Shown: positions 32,947-40,441 of the stretch, piece by piece | Layout of the letters: each line of letters starts with the position of its first letter | Numbering within the stretch: position 1 is the first letter of the stretch | NCBI GenBank assembly: GCA_910587705.1 | Contig: CAJUMX010000012.1 | Span: 29,984-93,983 of the forward strand | DNA length: 64,000 nt | Reading direction: 5' to 3' | Source: an uncultured Oscillibacter sp. | GTDB taxonomy: Bacteria; Bacillota; Clostridia; Oscillospirales; Oscillospiraceae | Position numbers and translations under genes: made by a program | The notes under the pieces: generated by a model | What the model was told of the DNA's origin: nothing | Database searches by the model: none | Seen by the model: the letters and a program-made list of their open reading frames with translations, nothing else

Positions 32947-34923
32947 TTAGCAGAGCTTCGCCCCTGCGGGGATGGCGTCGTCCACCATGAGGAGGTGGAG
33001 CACTTCCTCCCCCTTCTCCTTGTGGACGGCGGAAATCAGCATCCCGTTGCTCTCCTGGCCCATCATCTTCCGGGGCGGGAGATTTACAATCGCCACCAGG
33101 GTCTTGCCCACTAACGTCTCCGGCTCATACCACTTGTGAATTCCGGAGAGAATCTGCCGGTCTACGCCGGTGCCGTCGTCCAGGGTGAACTTCAAGAGCT
33201 TCTCGCTCTTTTTCACCGCCTCGCAGGCCTTCACCTTCACCACCCGGAAGTCGCTCTTGCAGAAGGTGTCGAAGTCCACCTTCTCCGCAAGCTGGGGCTC
33301 CAGCTCCACGCCGGACTCCGCCTGCTTCGCCGCCTCCACGGCGGCCTCCAGCTCCTGGAGTGCCTTGTCCATGTCCACCCGGGGGAACAGGTTCTCCCCC
33401 TTGGAGACCACGGCGGTCTCCGACAACCCGCCCCATTGGGCGGCGGAGGCCCAGCTCCGGGCGGAAGCGTCCGCGCCAATCTGGGAGAAGAGCTTGTCCA
33501 TGCTCTCCGGCATGAAGGGAATCAGCAAAATGCCGCAGATGCGGGCCGCCTCCAGCAGGTTATACAGCACGTGGGCCAGCCGGGCTCCGTTGGCCTCCAT
33601 GTCCTTGGCCAGGGTCCAGGGGGTGTTCTCGTCAATATATTTGTTTGCCCGCTGGATGACCTTGAAGATCTCTTCCAAAGCCTTGTGGGGGGCGAAGTGG
33701 TCCATCTCGGCGGCGTAGCGCTCCCGGAGGCCCCCGGCCAGGTCCTTGAGCTCCGTGTCAAAGGAGACCGCTTCCGCCCAGGTCCCGCAGCCTTCGGGCA
33801 GGGTCCCGCCGAAGTACTTGCCTACCATGGCGGTGGTGCGGCTGACCAGGTTGCCCAGGTCGTTGGCCAGGTCCGTGTTGATGGTCTGGATCAAAAGCTC
33901 GTTGGAGAAGTTGCCGTCGGAGCCGAAGGGGAAGGTGCGCATCAGGAAGAAGCGCAGGGCGTCCACGCCGAACTGCTCCGCCAGGATATAGGGGTCCACC
34001 ACGTTGCCCTTGGACTTGGACATCTTGCCGCCGTCCAGGAGGAGCCAGCCGTGGCCGAAGCACTTCTTAGGCACCGGCTCGCCCAGGCTCATGAGCATGG
34101 CGGGCCAGATGATGGAGTGGAAGCGGACGATCTCCTTGCCCACGATGTTCACGCCGGGCCACCAGCCCTTTTCGTAATCGCTGTAGCGGTCGTTGCCGTA
34201 GCCCAGAGCGGTAATATAGTTGGAGAGGGCGTCGATCCAGACATAGACCACATGACCGGGGTCGAAGTCCACGGGCACGCCCCAGCTGAAGCTGGTCCGG
34301 GAGACGCACAGGTCCTCAAGGCCTGGGTCGATGAAGTTGCGCACCATCTCGTGAACCCGGGAGCGGGGCTCCAGGAAGTCCGTGTTTTCCAGCAGGTCCC
34401 GGATGTTGTCCGCGTACTTGCTCAGGCGGAAGAAATAGGCCTCCTCCTCCGCGTCCTTGACGGGGCGGCCGCAGTCGGGGCAGCAGCCGTCCTTAAGCTG
34501 GCTCTCCGTCCAGAAGGACTCGCAGGGGGTGCAGTATTTGCCCTTGTAGGTCCCCTTGTAAATATCGCCGTTGTCGTGCATTTTGCGGAAGATATATTGA
34601 ATGGATTTCACATGGTAGTCGTCGGTGGTGCGGATGAAGCGGTCGTTGGAAATGTTCATCAGCTTCCACAGATCCCGCACGCCCCGGGGACCGTCCACAA
34701 TGCGGTCCACAAATTCCTGGGGGGAGATGCCGGCCTCCTTGGCCTTTTCCTCGATCTTCTGTCCGTGCTCGTCGGTGCCGGTGAGGAACATGACGTCCTC
34801 GCCCAGCAGGCGGTGGTAGCGGGCCAGGGTGTCCGTGGCCACGGTGCAGTAGGTGTGGCCGATGTGGAGCTTGTCCGAGGGGTAGTAAATGGGGGTGGTG
34901 ATATAGAATTTTTTCTGGTCCAT
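32947..34923 (-). CDS. metG: Methionyl-tRNA synthetase
   Basis: A 658-residue class I synthetase that charges tRNA-Met. HIGH is HIGHTYCT (residues 20-27), the zinc knuckle has CTPCESFW and CCPDCGRP, and the KMSKS loop reads GGKMSKSKGN. A C-terminal tRNA-binding (EMAP/Trbp111) domain starts near residue 555 (DFRVVKVKACEAVKKSEKLL). ATG 34,923 follows AAAGGAGAA. Confidence 0.97.
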   Translation of the reverse strand: MDQKKFYITTPIYYPSDKLHIGHTYCTVATDTLARYHRLLGEDVMFLTGTDEHGQKIEEKAKEAGISPQEFVDRIVDGPRGVRDLWKLMNISNDRFIRTTDDYHVKSIQYIFRKMHDNGDIYKGTYKGKYCTPCESFWTESQLKDGCCPDCGRPVKDAEEEAYFFRLSKYADNIRDLLENTDFLEPRSRVHEMVRNFIDPGLEDLCVSRTSFSWGVPVDFDPGHVVYVWIDALSNYITALGYGNDRYSDYEKGWWPGVNIVGKEIVRFHSIIWPAMLMSLGEPVPKKCFGHGWLLLDGGKMSKSKGNVVDPYILAEQFGVDALRFFLMRTFPFGSDGNFSNELLIQTINTDLANDLGNLVSRTTAMVGKYFGGTLPEGCGTWAEAVSFDTELKDLAGGLRERYAAEMDHFAPHKALEEIFKVIQRANKYIDENTPWTLAKDMEANGARLAHVLYNLLEAARICGILLIPFMPESMDKLFSQIGADASARSWASAAQWGGLSETAVVSKGENLFPRVDMDKALQELEAAVEAAKQAESGVELEPQLAEKVDFDTFCKSDFRVVKVKACEAVKKSEKLLKFTLDDGTGVDRQILSGIHKWYEPETLVGKTLVAIVNLPPRKMMGQESNGMLISAVHKEKGEEVLHLLMVDDAIPAGAKLC

Positions 34924-35540
34924 GGCTGTTCTCCTTTAAGACGGCGGCCCCGAATGGAAGGACCGCCGGGATTGACGGGATGTGCAATTGGTTTATTATA
35001 CCGGGAATGGCGGAAAATTACAAGCGGACTTTTTCGGCCCTTTGGGCGGGGGAGAATGGCAACCAGCGATGGCTGGTCCAATACACCCCCCACTCTCTCT
35101 TATTGCGAAAAGAGAGAATGCGCCGTGCACGGTGGAAGAGAGAAAACGGGGGCGCGGCACGGTGCAGACTGTTTGATACGAATGTCTCTAGCCCGCGGCG
35201 TGGTGCGGGCGGGGGCTTTGGAGGTTGATGCAAGGCCCGTCCGGCCCTCCTCGCTGCCGCTAACCTGGAGGTTGGGGAAGAAACGGCTCCTGTGGGGCCT
35301 GCCCCCTTGGTCAGGCCATTTTCTCCGAGCTTGCCCTTCTGTCGGTAGTAGGGGCCGCCGCCCTCGGCGGCCCGTTTCCTTAAAATCTAGCTGCGCAAAA
35401 ATGGTTCGAGTGCAGCAGCCGCCAGAGCGGCAGCGATGATGAAAAGTCCGATTATAAGAAGAGCGAGTTGGCGTTCCTATTTTACCTCCCGTGCCCTGCT
35501 TTGATTTTTTGAACTTTTCCAATCGGTAAGAGTTAAAAAA
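34924..35540. other. Gene-free region of about 600 bp with an interspersed palindrome
   Basis: No convincing gene on either strand. It holds the palindromic repeat TAGGGGCCGCC...GGCGGCCCGTTTCC at 35,349-35,380. A hydrophobic minus-strand stretch near 35,400-35,480 lacks a start codon. Confidence 0.5.
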
Positions 35541-35621
35541 CTACCAGAAAAGAAGCACGGCCAGAATAATAAACAGCATGATTCCCGGCGACCCTCGAAA
35601 AAAGACGGGGCGATTGTACAT
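35541..35621 (-). CDS. Tiny membrane protein (26 aa)
   Basis: MYNRPVFFRGSPGIMLFIIL then AVLLFW and stop. ATG 35,621 is preceded by GAGGAGG at 9 nt, which is strong support for such a short frame. The C-terminal 15 residues form one hydrophobic helix. Tiny single-helix proteins of this kind are frequent near the ends of Firmicute operons, some made during sporulation; no function can be assigned. Confidence 0.5.
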   Translation of the reverse strand: MYNRPVFFRGSPGIMLFIILAVLLFW

Positions 35622-35680
35622 ACGCGTATTCCTCCTCAATTTCCGATTTGCCGCTCCGAAAACAGCGAGGCTTGGATCTT

Positions 35681-37051
35681 TTAGAGGCCCTCCCCGCCCT
35701 CGTCCGCCAGGCTTCCGTGCCGCTTCCACCGGCCGGAAAAGTACCAGCCCAGGGACAGGGCCAGCCCCACGGTCCAGCCCACGACGCAGCCGTAGTACAT
35801 ATAGTCCGGCCCATAGCGCTCCGCCAGATAGTACACCGCCGGGACCCGCACCAAAATCAGGGACAAAATCACGTCCACCATGGGAAACACGCTGTCCCCC
35901 GCGCCCCGCATGGCGTTGTTCAGGCAGAACATGATGGCGAACATGAAATAGAAGGGCATGATGCACTGGAGGTACACGGCCCCGGCGTGAATCACCGCCG
36001 GCGTGGGGGAGAAGAAGGCCACCAAAGGCTCCCGGAGGGGCAGGAGAACCGCCGTCATCAAAAGGGCCCAGGCGGCGGAGAGGGCAACGGCGACCCGGAT
36101 GCCCCGCCGGGCCCGGTCCGGCTTTCTGGCGCCGGTGTTCTGGCCCACGAAGGAGATGACGGCGCTGGACAGGCTCTGAATGGGCAGGAAGGCCAGCTGG
36201 TCCAGCCGGAAGCCCACGTTGTACCCGGCGGTGAACTCCTTGCCGTAGGAGTTGATCTTCCCCATCACCACCATGGCCCCCAGGGCAACCAGGGACATCT
36301 GGATTCCCGCCGGAAGGCCGATGCCCATGATCTGCCGGAAGAGGGCCCGGTCGAACCTCCGGGGCAGGAGGCGGAGGGAAATCTCCGGGTAGCGGCGGTT
36401 GATATAGAACACGCCGAAAAGCCAGGAGAAGGCCTGGGCGAGGATCGTGCCCAGGGCCACGCCGAAAACCCCCAGGCCGAAGGCCAGCACCAGCGCCAGG
36501 TCCAGGAGGATGTTCATCACCGAGGCCACCGCCAGGAACAAAAGGGTGCTCCGGCTGTTCCCCAGGCCCCCCAAAATTCCGGCGTTGAGGTTGTAGCCGA
36601 TGCTGCCGGCGAGCCCGGCGCAGACCACCATTAAATAGAGGTGCGCCTCGCCATAGGCGGCCTCCTCCACCTGGAGCAGGCGGAGGATGGGCCCCACCGC
36701 CAGCAGGGCCAGTGCCGTCAGGGGGACGATGGAGGTGAGGAAGGCGGCGTAGATGGTGTCCACCGCGTCCCGGACCCGGTCCATTTTCCCCGCGCCGAAG
36801 AACTGGGCGATGACCACCGTGCCGCCGCTGGAAAGGCCGATGAACAAAGAGGAGAACATGGTCAGAACCGGGAAGCCCACTCCCACGGCGGCCAGAGCCC
36901 CGTCCCCCACGTAGCGGCCCACCACCCAGCTATCCACCATGTTGTAGAGCTGCTGGAGGAGGCTCCCCGCCAAAAGGGGCAGGGCGAAATAGAGGATATG
37001 CCCGGCGGGGCTGCCCACGGTCATGTCCCGGAGGCCGTTATGCTGCTTCAT
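35681..37051 (-). CDS. MATE-family efflux transporter
   Basis: A 456-residue MatE protein with twelve predicted helices in two repeated halves (FALPLLAGSLLQQLYNMVDS ... IGLPAGIQMSLVALGAMVVM). It exports cationic drugs or metabolites using Na+ or H+. ATG 37,051 follows GGGAGGG; the open frame upstream is not used. It overlaps the NiaR-type repressor stop by 4 nt (ATGA), so the two are coupled and the exporter may be under the same niacin-responsive control. Confidence 0.88.
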   Translation of the reverse strand: MKQHNGLRDMTVGSPAGHILYFALPLLAGSLLQQLYNMVDSWVVGRYVGDGALAAVGVGFPVLTMFSSLFIGLSSGGTVVIAQFFGAGKMDRVRDAVDTIYAAFLTSIVPLTALALLAVGPILRLLQVEEAAYGEAHLYLMVVCAGLAGSIGYNLNAGILGGLGNSRSTLLFLAVASVMNILLDLALVLAFGLGVFGVALGTILAQAFSWLFGVFYINRRYPEISLRLLPRRFDRALFRQIMGIGLPAGIQMSLVALGAMVVMGKINSYGKEFTAGYNVGFRLDQLAFLPIQSLSSAVISFVGQNTGARKPDRARRGIRVAVALSAAWALLMTAVLLPLREPLVAFFSPTPAVIHAGAVYLQCIMPFYFMFAIMFCLNNAMRGAGDSVFPMVDVILSLILVRVPAVYYLAERYGPDYMYYGCVVGWTVGLALSLGWYFSGRWKRHGSLADEGGEGL

Positions 37052-37560
37052 TCTTCGCCCTCCCATAAAATTCCCAGGGTCCCCAGGGCTTCCCGCACCC
37101 GGCAAAAGGCGTCCTCATCCGGGCAGGAGAGGGTGTGGAGGTGGATGCCCCCGGTGAGGTCCGACAGGGGCCGGGCCCCGGTGCTGCGGGAGAGGAACTG
37201 GCCCACGTCGTATCGGCTGGAAAGCTGGAGGGGGCCGGTGAGCTGGCCGTAAACGGGATGCTCCACAATCACGTCCACCACGGAGCAGCCCTGATCCACC
37301 ACGGCGCAGAGCTCCGCCTCCATGCCCGCGGCGTCGTGGCGGCAGGCGATCCGGCGGACCAGACCCCGGTCGGCCTCCAGAATGACATAGCCCCGGGGGG
37401 TGGCGGAGATGTCCGCCCCGGCAGCCCGGAGCAGGGCCACGTCCCCCACCACCGCCTGACGGCTGACGGAAAAGCGCTCCGCCAGGAACCCCGCGCTGAC
37501 GGGGCGGCTGGCCTGCCGCAGGTATTTTAAAATAGCCTGCCGCCGTTTTTTGGCCTGCAT
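37048..37560 (-). CDS. NiaR/YrxA-type transcriptional repressor (HTH_11 + 3H domain)
   Basis: A 170-residue regulator. The N-terminal HTH_11 domain is AILKYLRQASRPVSAGFLAE then RFSVSRQAVVGDVALLR. The C-terminal 3H domain has conserved histidines in VIVEHPVYGQL and TGGIHLHTL. NiaR proteins bind niacin and repress NAD synthesis or niacin uptake genes. The only co-transcribed gene here is the MATE exporter. ATG 37,560 follows AAGGAGGG. Confidence 0.85.
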   Translation of the reverse strand: MQAKKRRQAILKYLRQASRPVSAGFLAERFSVSRQAVVGDVALLRAAGADISATPRGYVILEADRGLVRRIACRHDAAGMEAELCAVVDQGCSVVDVIVEHPVYGQLTGPLQLSSRYDVGQFLSRSTGARPLSDLTGGIHLHTLSCPDEDAFCRVREALGTLGILWEGEE

Positions 37561-37956
37561 AGAAATCCCTCCTTGTTGTGGAACGTATTGGATTTGCACA
37601 GCAGTATACCACAAATTGGGGAAAAAGAAAAGGGCTGGGAGAATCGAAGAGGGTATTTGATTACGCGTTTTACTAGGAGGCATACGGCGTAGGGGCGGAC
37701 CTGCGTGTCCACCCTTCTCTCGGAAGCGCCGGTCTCCAGGAGAAGCTCCTAAGAAGGAGAAACCGTTGACAGGGGGAACGGATTATGATATGTTGACAGT
37801 ATCTGACGGCACCATAAAGGTGAGGCAAGAGGCTGACGAGGCACAGGCGGCGGCTTCTAAAATGGAAAAATTTTCAGCGGTGTACACCGCTTTGTTTTAC
37901 AAAGTAAAACAAAGCGATCATTGAAAGCAAAGAGCCTGCAAGGGCTGGGGGAAGAT
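37561..37956 (+). promoter_or_regulatory. Divergent intergenic region: promoters and double palindrome upstream of the formyltransferase gene
   Basis: A TATACT for the NiaR gene lies near 37,605 on the minus strand. TTGACA at 37,764-37,769 with TATGTT 17 bp downstream, and a second TTGACA at about 37,791, are candidates for the plus-strand gene. A weak TAGGGGCGGAC repeat relative is at 37,690. Two palindromes, AGCGGTGTACACCGCT (37,876-37,891) and TTTGTTTTAC-AAA-GTAAAACAAA (37,891-37,913), sit 44 nt before the start codon. Confidence 0.65.
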
Positions 37957-38652
37957 ATGGGCGATTTAAAGGTATTGATGTTTTCCAAGAAGAGGAACGT
38001 CTTTTGCGATTATGCGGAGGCGCTTTTGAAGAGCAGCTTTGCGGATAAGGAGTTTTTGTCCATACGAGGCGCTGCGGGGGACCATCTTGACGAGGAATTG
38101 CACTGGTACCGTCCGGAATATATCCTGTCGTTTGTGTCGCCCTGGATTATTCCCAAAAGCCTGCTGGATTCCGCCCAAAAGGCCGCAGTCAATTTTCATC
38201 CGGGCTCACCTGTCTATCCCGGAACCGGGTGCTATAATTTTGCGCTCTACGAGGGGGCCCAGGAGTATGGCGTCACGGTTCACCACATGAAGGAAACGGT
38301 CGACAGCGGCGCGATTATCATGACCTCTTCCTTCGCCGTCTCGCCCTTTGAATCGGTTGAGACGCTGAAATTAAAGTCCATGAATCACCTGCTGTACTGC
38401 TTTGAGAAAATCATCGGCCTGATTTCAAAGGGGCAGCCCCTGCCGGTATCGGAGGAGACCTGGAAGCGCAAGCCTTTTACGCGGAAGGAAATGCTGGAGC
38501 TGTTTCGGATAGACCCGGCACGGCACGATTTGGCGGAAGTAGAACGGCGAATCCGTGCGGCGGAATACCCGGGGTCGCCGGGGGCGTTCCTCTCGGTGGA
38601 AGGCCGCGCGTTTTACTACCCCTATGAGACGAGGAGGCCCATCGTGGACTGA
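37957..38652 (+). CDS. Formyltransferase-fold protein (possible sugar-nucleotide N-formyltransferase)
   Basis: A 231-residue formyl_trans_N family protein. The catalytic trio is visible: Asn79 and His81 in AVNFHPGSPVYPGTG and Asp116 in KETVDSGAII. The fold is shared by methionyl-tRNA, GAR and sugar formyltransferases. It lacks the C-terminal tRNA-binding domain of Fmt, so a small-molecule or sugar substrate is more likely. ATG 37,957 follows GGGGGAAG. It stands alone, and its upstream double palindrome is shared with the DUF1919 gene at 50,538, which hints at a common pathway such as surface glycan modification. Confidence 0.7.
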   Translation: MGDLKVLMFSKKRNVFCDYAEALLKSSFADKEFLSIRGAAGDHLDEELHWYRPEYILSFVSPWIIPKSLLDSAQKAAVNFHPGSPVYPGTGCYNFALYEGAQEYGVTVHHMKETVDSGAIIMTSSFAVSPFESVETLKLKSMNHLLYCFEKIIGLISKGQPLPVSEETWKRKPFTRKEMLELFRIDPARHDLAEVERRIRAAEYPGSPGAFLSVEGRAFYYPYETRRPIVD

Positions 38653-38772
38653 GGGAAGAGACTGATCCCTCTTCAGATTGGTGTTGCCAAAAGCCACTTC
38701 ATCAAACCGCTCGTCAAAATATCCAAAGGGAGCAATCCCCTGTTGACGGATGACTGTCCGATAAATTGGAAT

Positions 38773-39351
38773 TTATTGAACTATAATTCTCAAAAGGCAA
38801 AAATCAAATCCTTGCCGTATGCTTTGCACAATTTCTACATAGACAGGTTTTTCAAAAACAATCTCAAATAATTTTTTGTTATATCCAGCAGTGCAGTGAC
38901 ACCATGTTAATGAATTTGAATTTTTTGCTTTTTCTAACATAGGACATTCACAAGAAAACATTTTTGTATATAATTGATTATCTTTAATAAACCAACCGGC
39001 ACCATTTTCATTCAAAGCATTGACAAATCTATGCAAATCCTGATCCAAAGAGAGATAGAGTTGTTTCAAGTTATTTGCTGTATCTTCTAACCTGCCATTT
39101 TCATTACAATAGCACGCTTGGCGAATGTTTTGTACCGTTTTTTCATCAAATCTATGTTCAAGAATAGCAGATAGTTTTTCTACCCACTCGGCTCGAATGT
39201 CTGGTGTTGAATTTATAGATAATGGAATTTCCTTTATGATGCTTTCTGCAACTTCCCTTGATACATTCTTTTCCAAACTATGTTTCAACCTCATTAATTC
39301 ATCTATTTCTAATGTCGGAGAAACTTGCTCTGGCATAGAAAAATTTTTCAT
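38773..39351 (-). CDS. Conserved cysteine-rich protein of unknown function (AT-rich)
   Basis: A 192-residue protein with a helical N-terminus and a C-terminal signature CECPMLEKAKN...WCHCTAGYNKKLFEIVF, EKPVYVEIVQSIRQGFDFC. The arrangement (CxCP, WCxC, GYxKxxFE, PVxVExxxSI) is shared with DUF6144-like proteins and heme/4-vinyl-reductase-like domains of Firmicutes. Base composition is clearly more AT-rich than all neighbours, suggesting recent acquisition. ATG 39,351 is preceded by GGGGAAAG. Function unknown. Confidence 0.65.
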   Translation of the reverse strand: MKNFSMPEQVSPTLEIDELMRLKHSLEKNVSREVAESIIKEIPLSINSTPDIRAEWVEKLSAILEHRFDEKTVQNIRQACYCNENGRLEDTANNLKQLYLSLDQDLHRFVNALNENGAGWFIKDNQLYTKMFSCECPMLEKAKNSNSLTWCHCTAGYNKKLFEIVFEKPVYVEIVQSIRQGFDFCLLRIIVQ

Positions 39352-39487
39352 ATTCTTTCCCCTTAAATGCCGATTTGTCGAATTGATTATAGCGCATAGT
39401 TTCTGTTATATCAATGTGCTTTTGTAGAAACTGCCGAAGGGATGTCCCAGCAATACTTTCCTTAAAAGGGACAGAGACTGCCCCGAT

Positions 39488-39516
39488 TTGACAAACGGTC
39501 CGTCTTGTGGTATGCT
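39488..39516 (+). promoter_or_regulatory. Promoter of the DUF4180 gene
   Basis: TTGACA at 39,488-39,493 and TATGCT at 39,511-39,516 with a 17-bp spacer, 51 nt before the start codon. Confidence 0.75.
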
Positions 39517-39567
39517 TTCTCACCAGCTGGAATTTGTACCGCGATTTTGACGTAAGGAGGCAGTTTT

Positions 39568-39936
39568 ATGAACATCGAATATGTAAAGGAACACGGAACG
39601 GATATCGCGGTCGTCTCCGGCGATGCGGCGGAGATCACCACGGTCCAGGCCGCATTGGACCTGGCTATGACCGTGAAGTACGAGGCGGGCGCGGAGCGCA
39701 TTGCCATCGACAAGCGGGTGCTGGGCGAGGACTTCTTCATCCTCAGCACCGGCGTGGCGGGAGAGATTCTCCAGAAATTCATCAACTACCATGTGAAGGC
39801 CGCCTTTTTCGGCGACTATTCCCACTATACCAGCAAGCCCCTCCGGGACTTTATCTACGAGTCCAACAACGGAAAGCACTTTTTCTTCACCGCCTCCAGG
39901 GAGGAAGCCCTGGAGCGGCTGGCGCAGGCAAATTGA
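39568..39936 (+). CDS. DUF4180 domain-containing protein
   Basis: A 122-residue protein with an alpha/beta character: VVSGDAAEITTVQAALDLAM, then RIAIDKRVLGEDFFILSTG, VAGEILQKFINYHVKAAFFG and a C-terminal FFFTASREEALERL. This matches the DUF4180 family (related to STAS-like DUF4325 folds); no activity is established. ATG 39,568 follows AAGGAGG. Monocistronic with a terminator at 39,964-39,999. Confidence 0.75.
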   Translation: MNIEYVKEHGTDIAVVSGDAAEITTVQAALDLAMTVKYEAGAERIAIDKRVLGEDFFILSTGVAGEILQKFINYHVKAAFFGDYSHYTSKPLRDFIYESNNGKHFFFTASREEALERLAQAN

Positions 39937-39963
39937 GCGCGGCGTACAGATTCCAGTCTTATG

Positions 39964-39999
39964 CGCGGTCCTCCCTTTGGGGAGGGCCGCGTTTCTTTT
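39964..39999 (+). terminator. Terminator after DUF4180 gene
   Basis: CGCGGTCCTCCC pairs with GGGAGGGCCGCG around a short loop, followed by TTTCTTTT. Confidence 0.8.
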
Positions 40000-40021
40000 C
40001 CGCACTGTAACAAAAATTCCC

Positions 40022-40050
40022 TTGCAAAACCGAACAACTTCGCCTATACT
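40022..40050 (+). promoter_or_regulatory. Promoter of the V-type ATPase operon
   Basis: TTGCAA at 40,022-40,027 and TATACT at 40,045-40,050, spacer 17 bp, 76 nt before the first gene. Confidence 0.75.
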
Positions 40051-40125
40051 GTATGCTAGTATGGCCATATCCCCGGAGGAACCAAGGCCGGGAGGCGTGG
40101 CACCATGGAGAGAAGGTGAGAACGA

Positions 40126-40440
40126 ATGTCTTTGGAAGCGATCGAAAAGGTAACGCAGGTGGAAACCGAGGCCCGGGAGCGCCGCGCCGCTGCGGAGGCA
40201 GAGGCAAAGCAGATCGTGGCAGACGCGGAAAAGGAAGGTCAGGCGCTCTTGCAGAAACGGCGGAGCGCCGGAGCGGAGGCCGGCCGGGAGCTTCTGCGCC
40301 AGGCGGAGGAGCGGGCGGCAGCGGTCGCCGCGAAAACCGCTCAGGCCGCAGAGGAGGACGCCGCTAAGCTGCGGGCGGCGGCGGAAAAACACCTGGAGGC
40401 CGCGGCGGAGTTTATTGTCGGAAGGGTTGTGAGCAACTGA
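40126..40440 (+). CDS. V-type ATPase peripheral stalk subunit (G/H-like)
   Basis: A 104-residue, almost entirely helical Ala/Glu/Lys/Arg-rich protein, with the coiled-coil pattern EAEAKQIVADAEKEGQALLQ and the C-terminal AEKHLEAAAEFIVGRVV. It matches the small stalk subunit that pairs with subunit E to form the peripheral stator (NtpF in Enterococcus, subunit G/H in archaea). First gene of the operon; ATG 40,126 follows GAAGGTGAG. The next gene starts 1 nt after its stop. Confidence 0.8.
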   Translation: MSLEAIEKVTQVETEARERRAAAEAEAKQIVADAEKEGQALLQKRRSAGAEAGRELLRQAEERAAAVAAKTAQAAEEDAAKLRAAAEKHLEAAAEFIVGRVVSN

Positions 40441-40441
40441 G

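Noticed and set aside
33136..35439. 767-codon frame antisense to metG
   Set aside because: Low-complexity Leu/Gly/His-rich translation opposite a conserved synthetase; a GC shadow.
35395..35500. Hydrophobic minus-strand peptide (LLIIGLFIIAAALAAAAL)
   Set aside because: A TAG lies directly before it and no start codon is in frame, so it is not supported as a gene.
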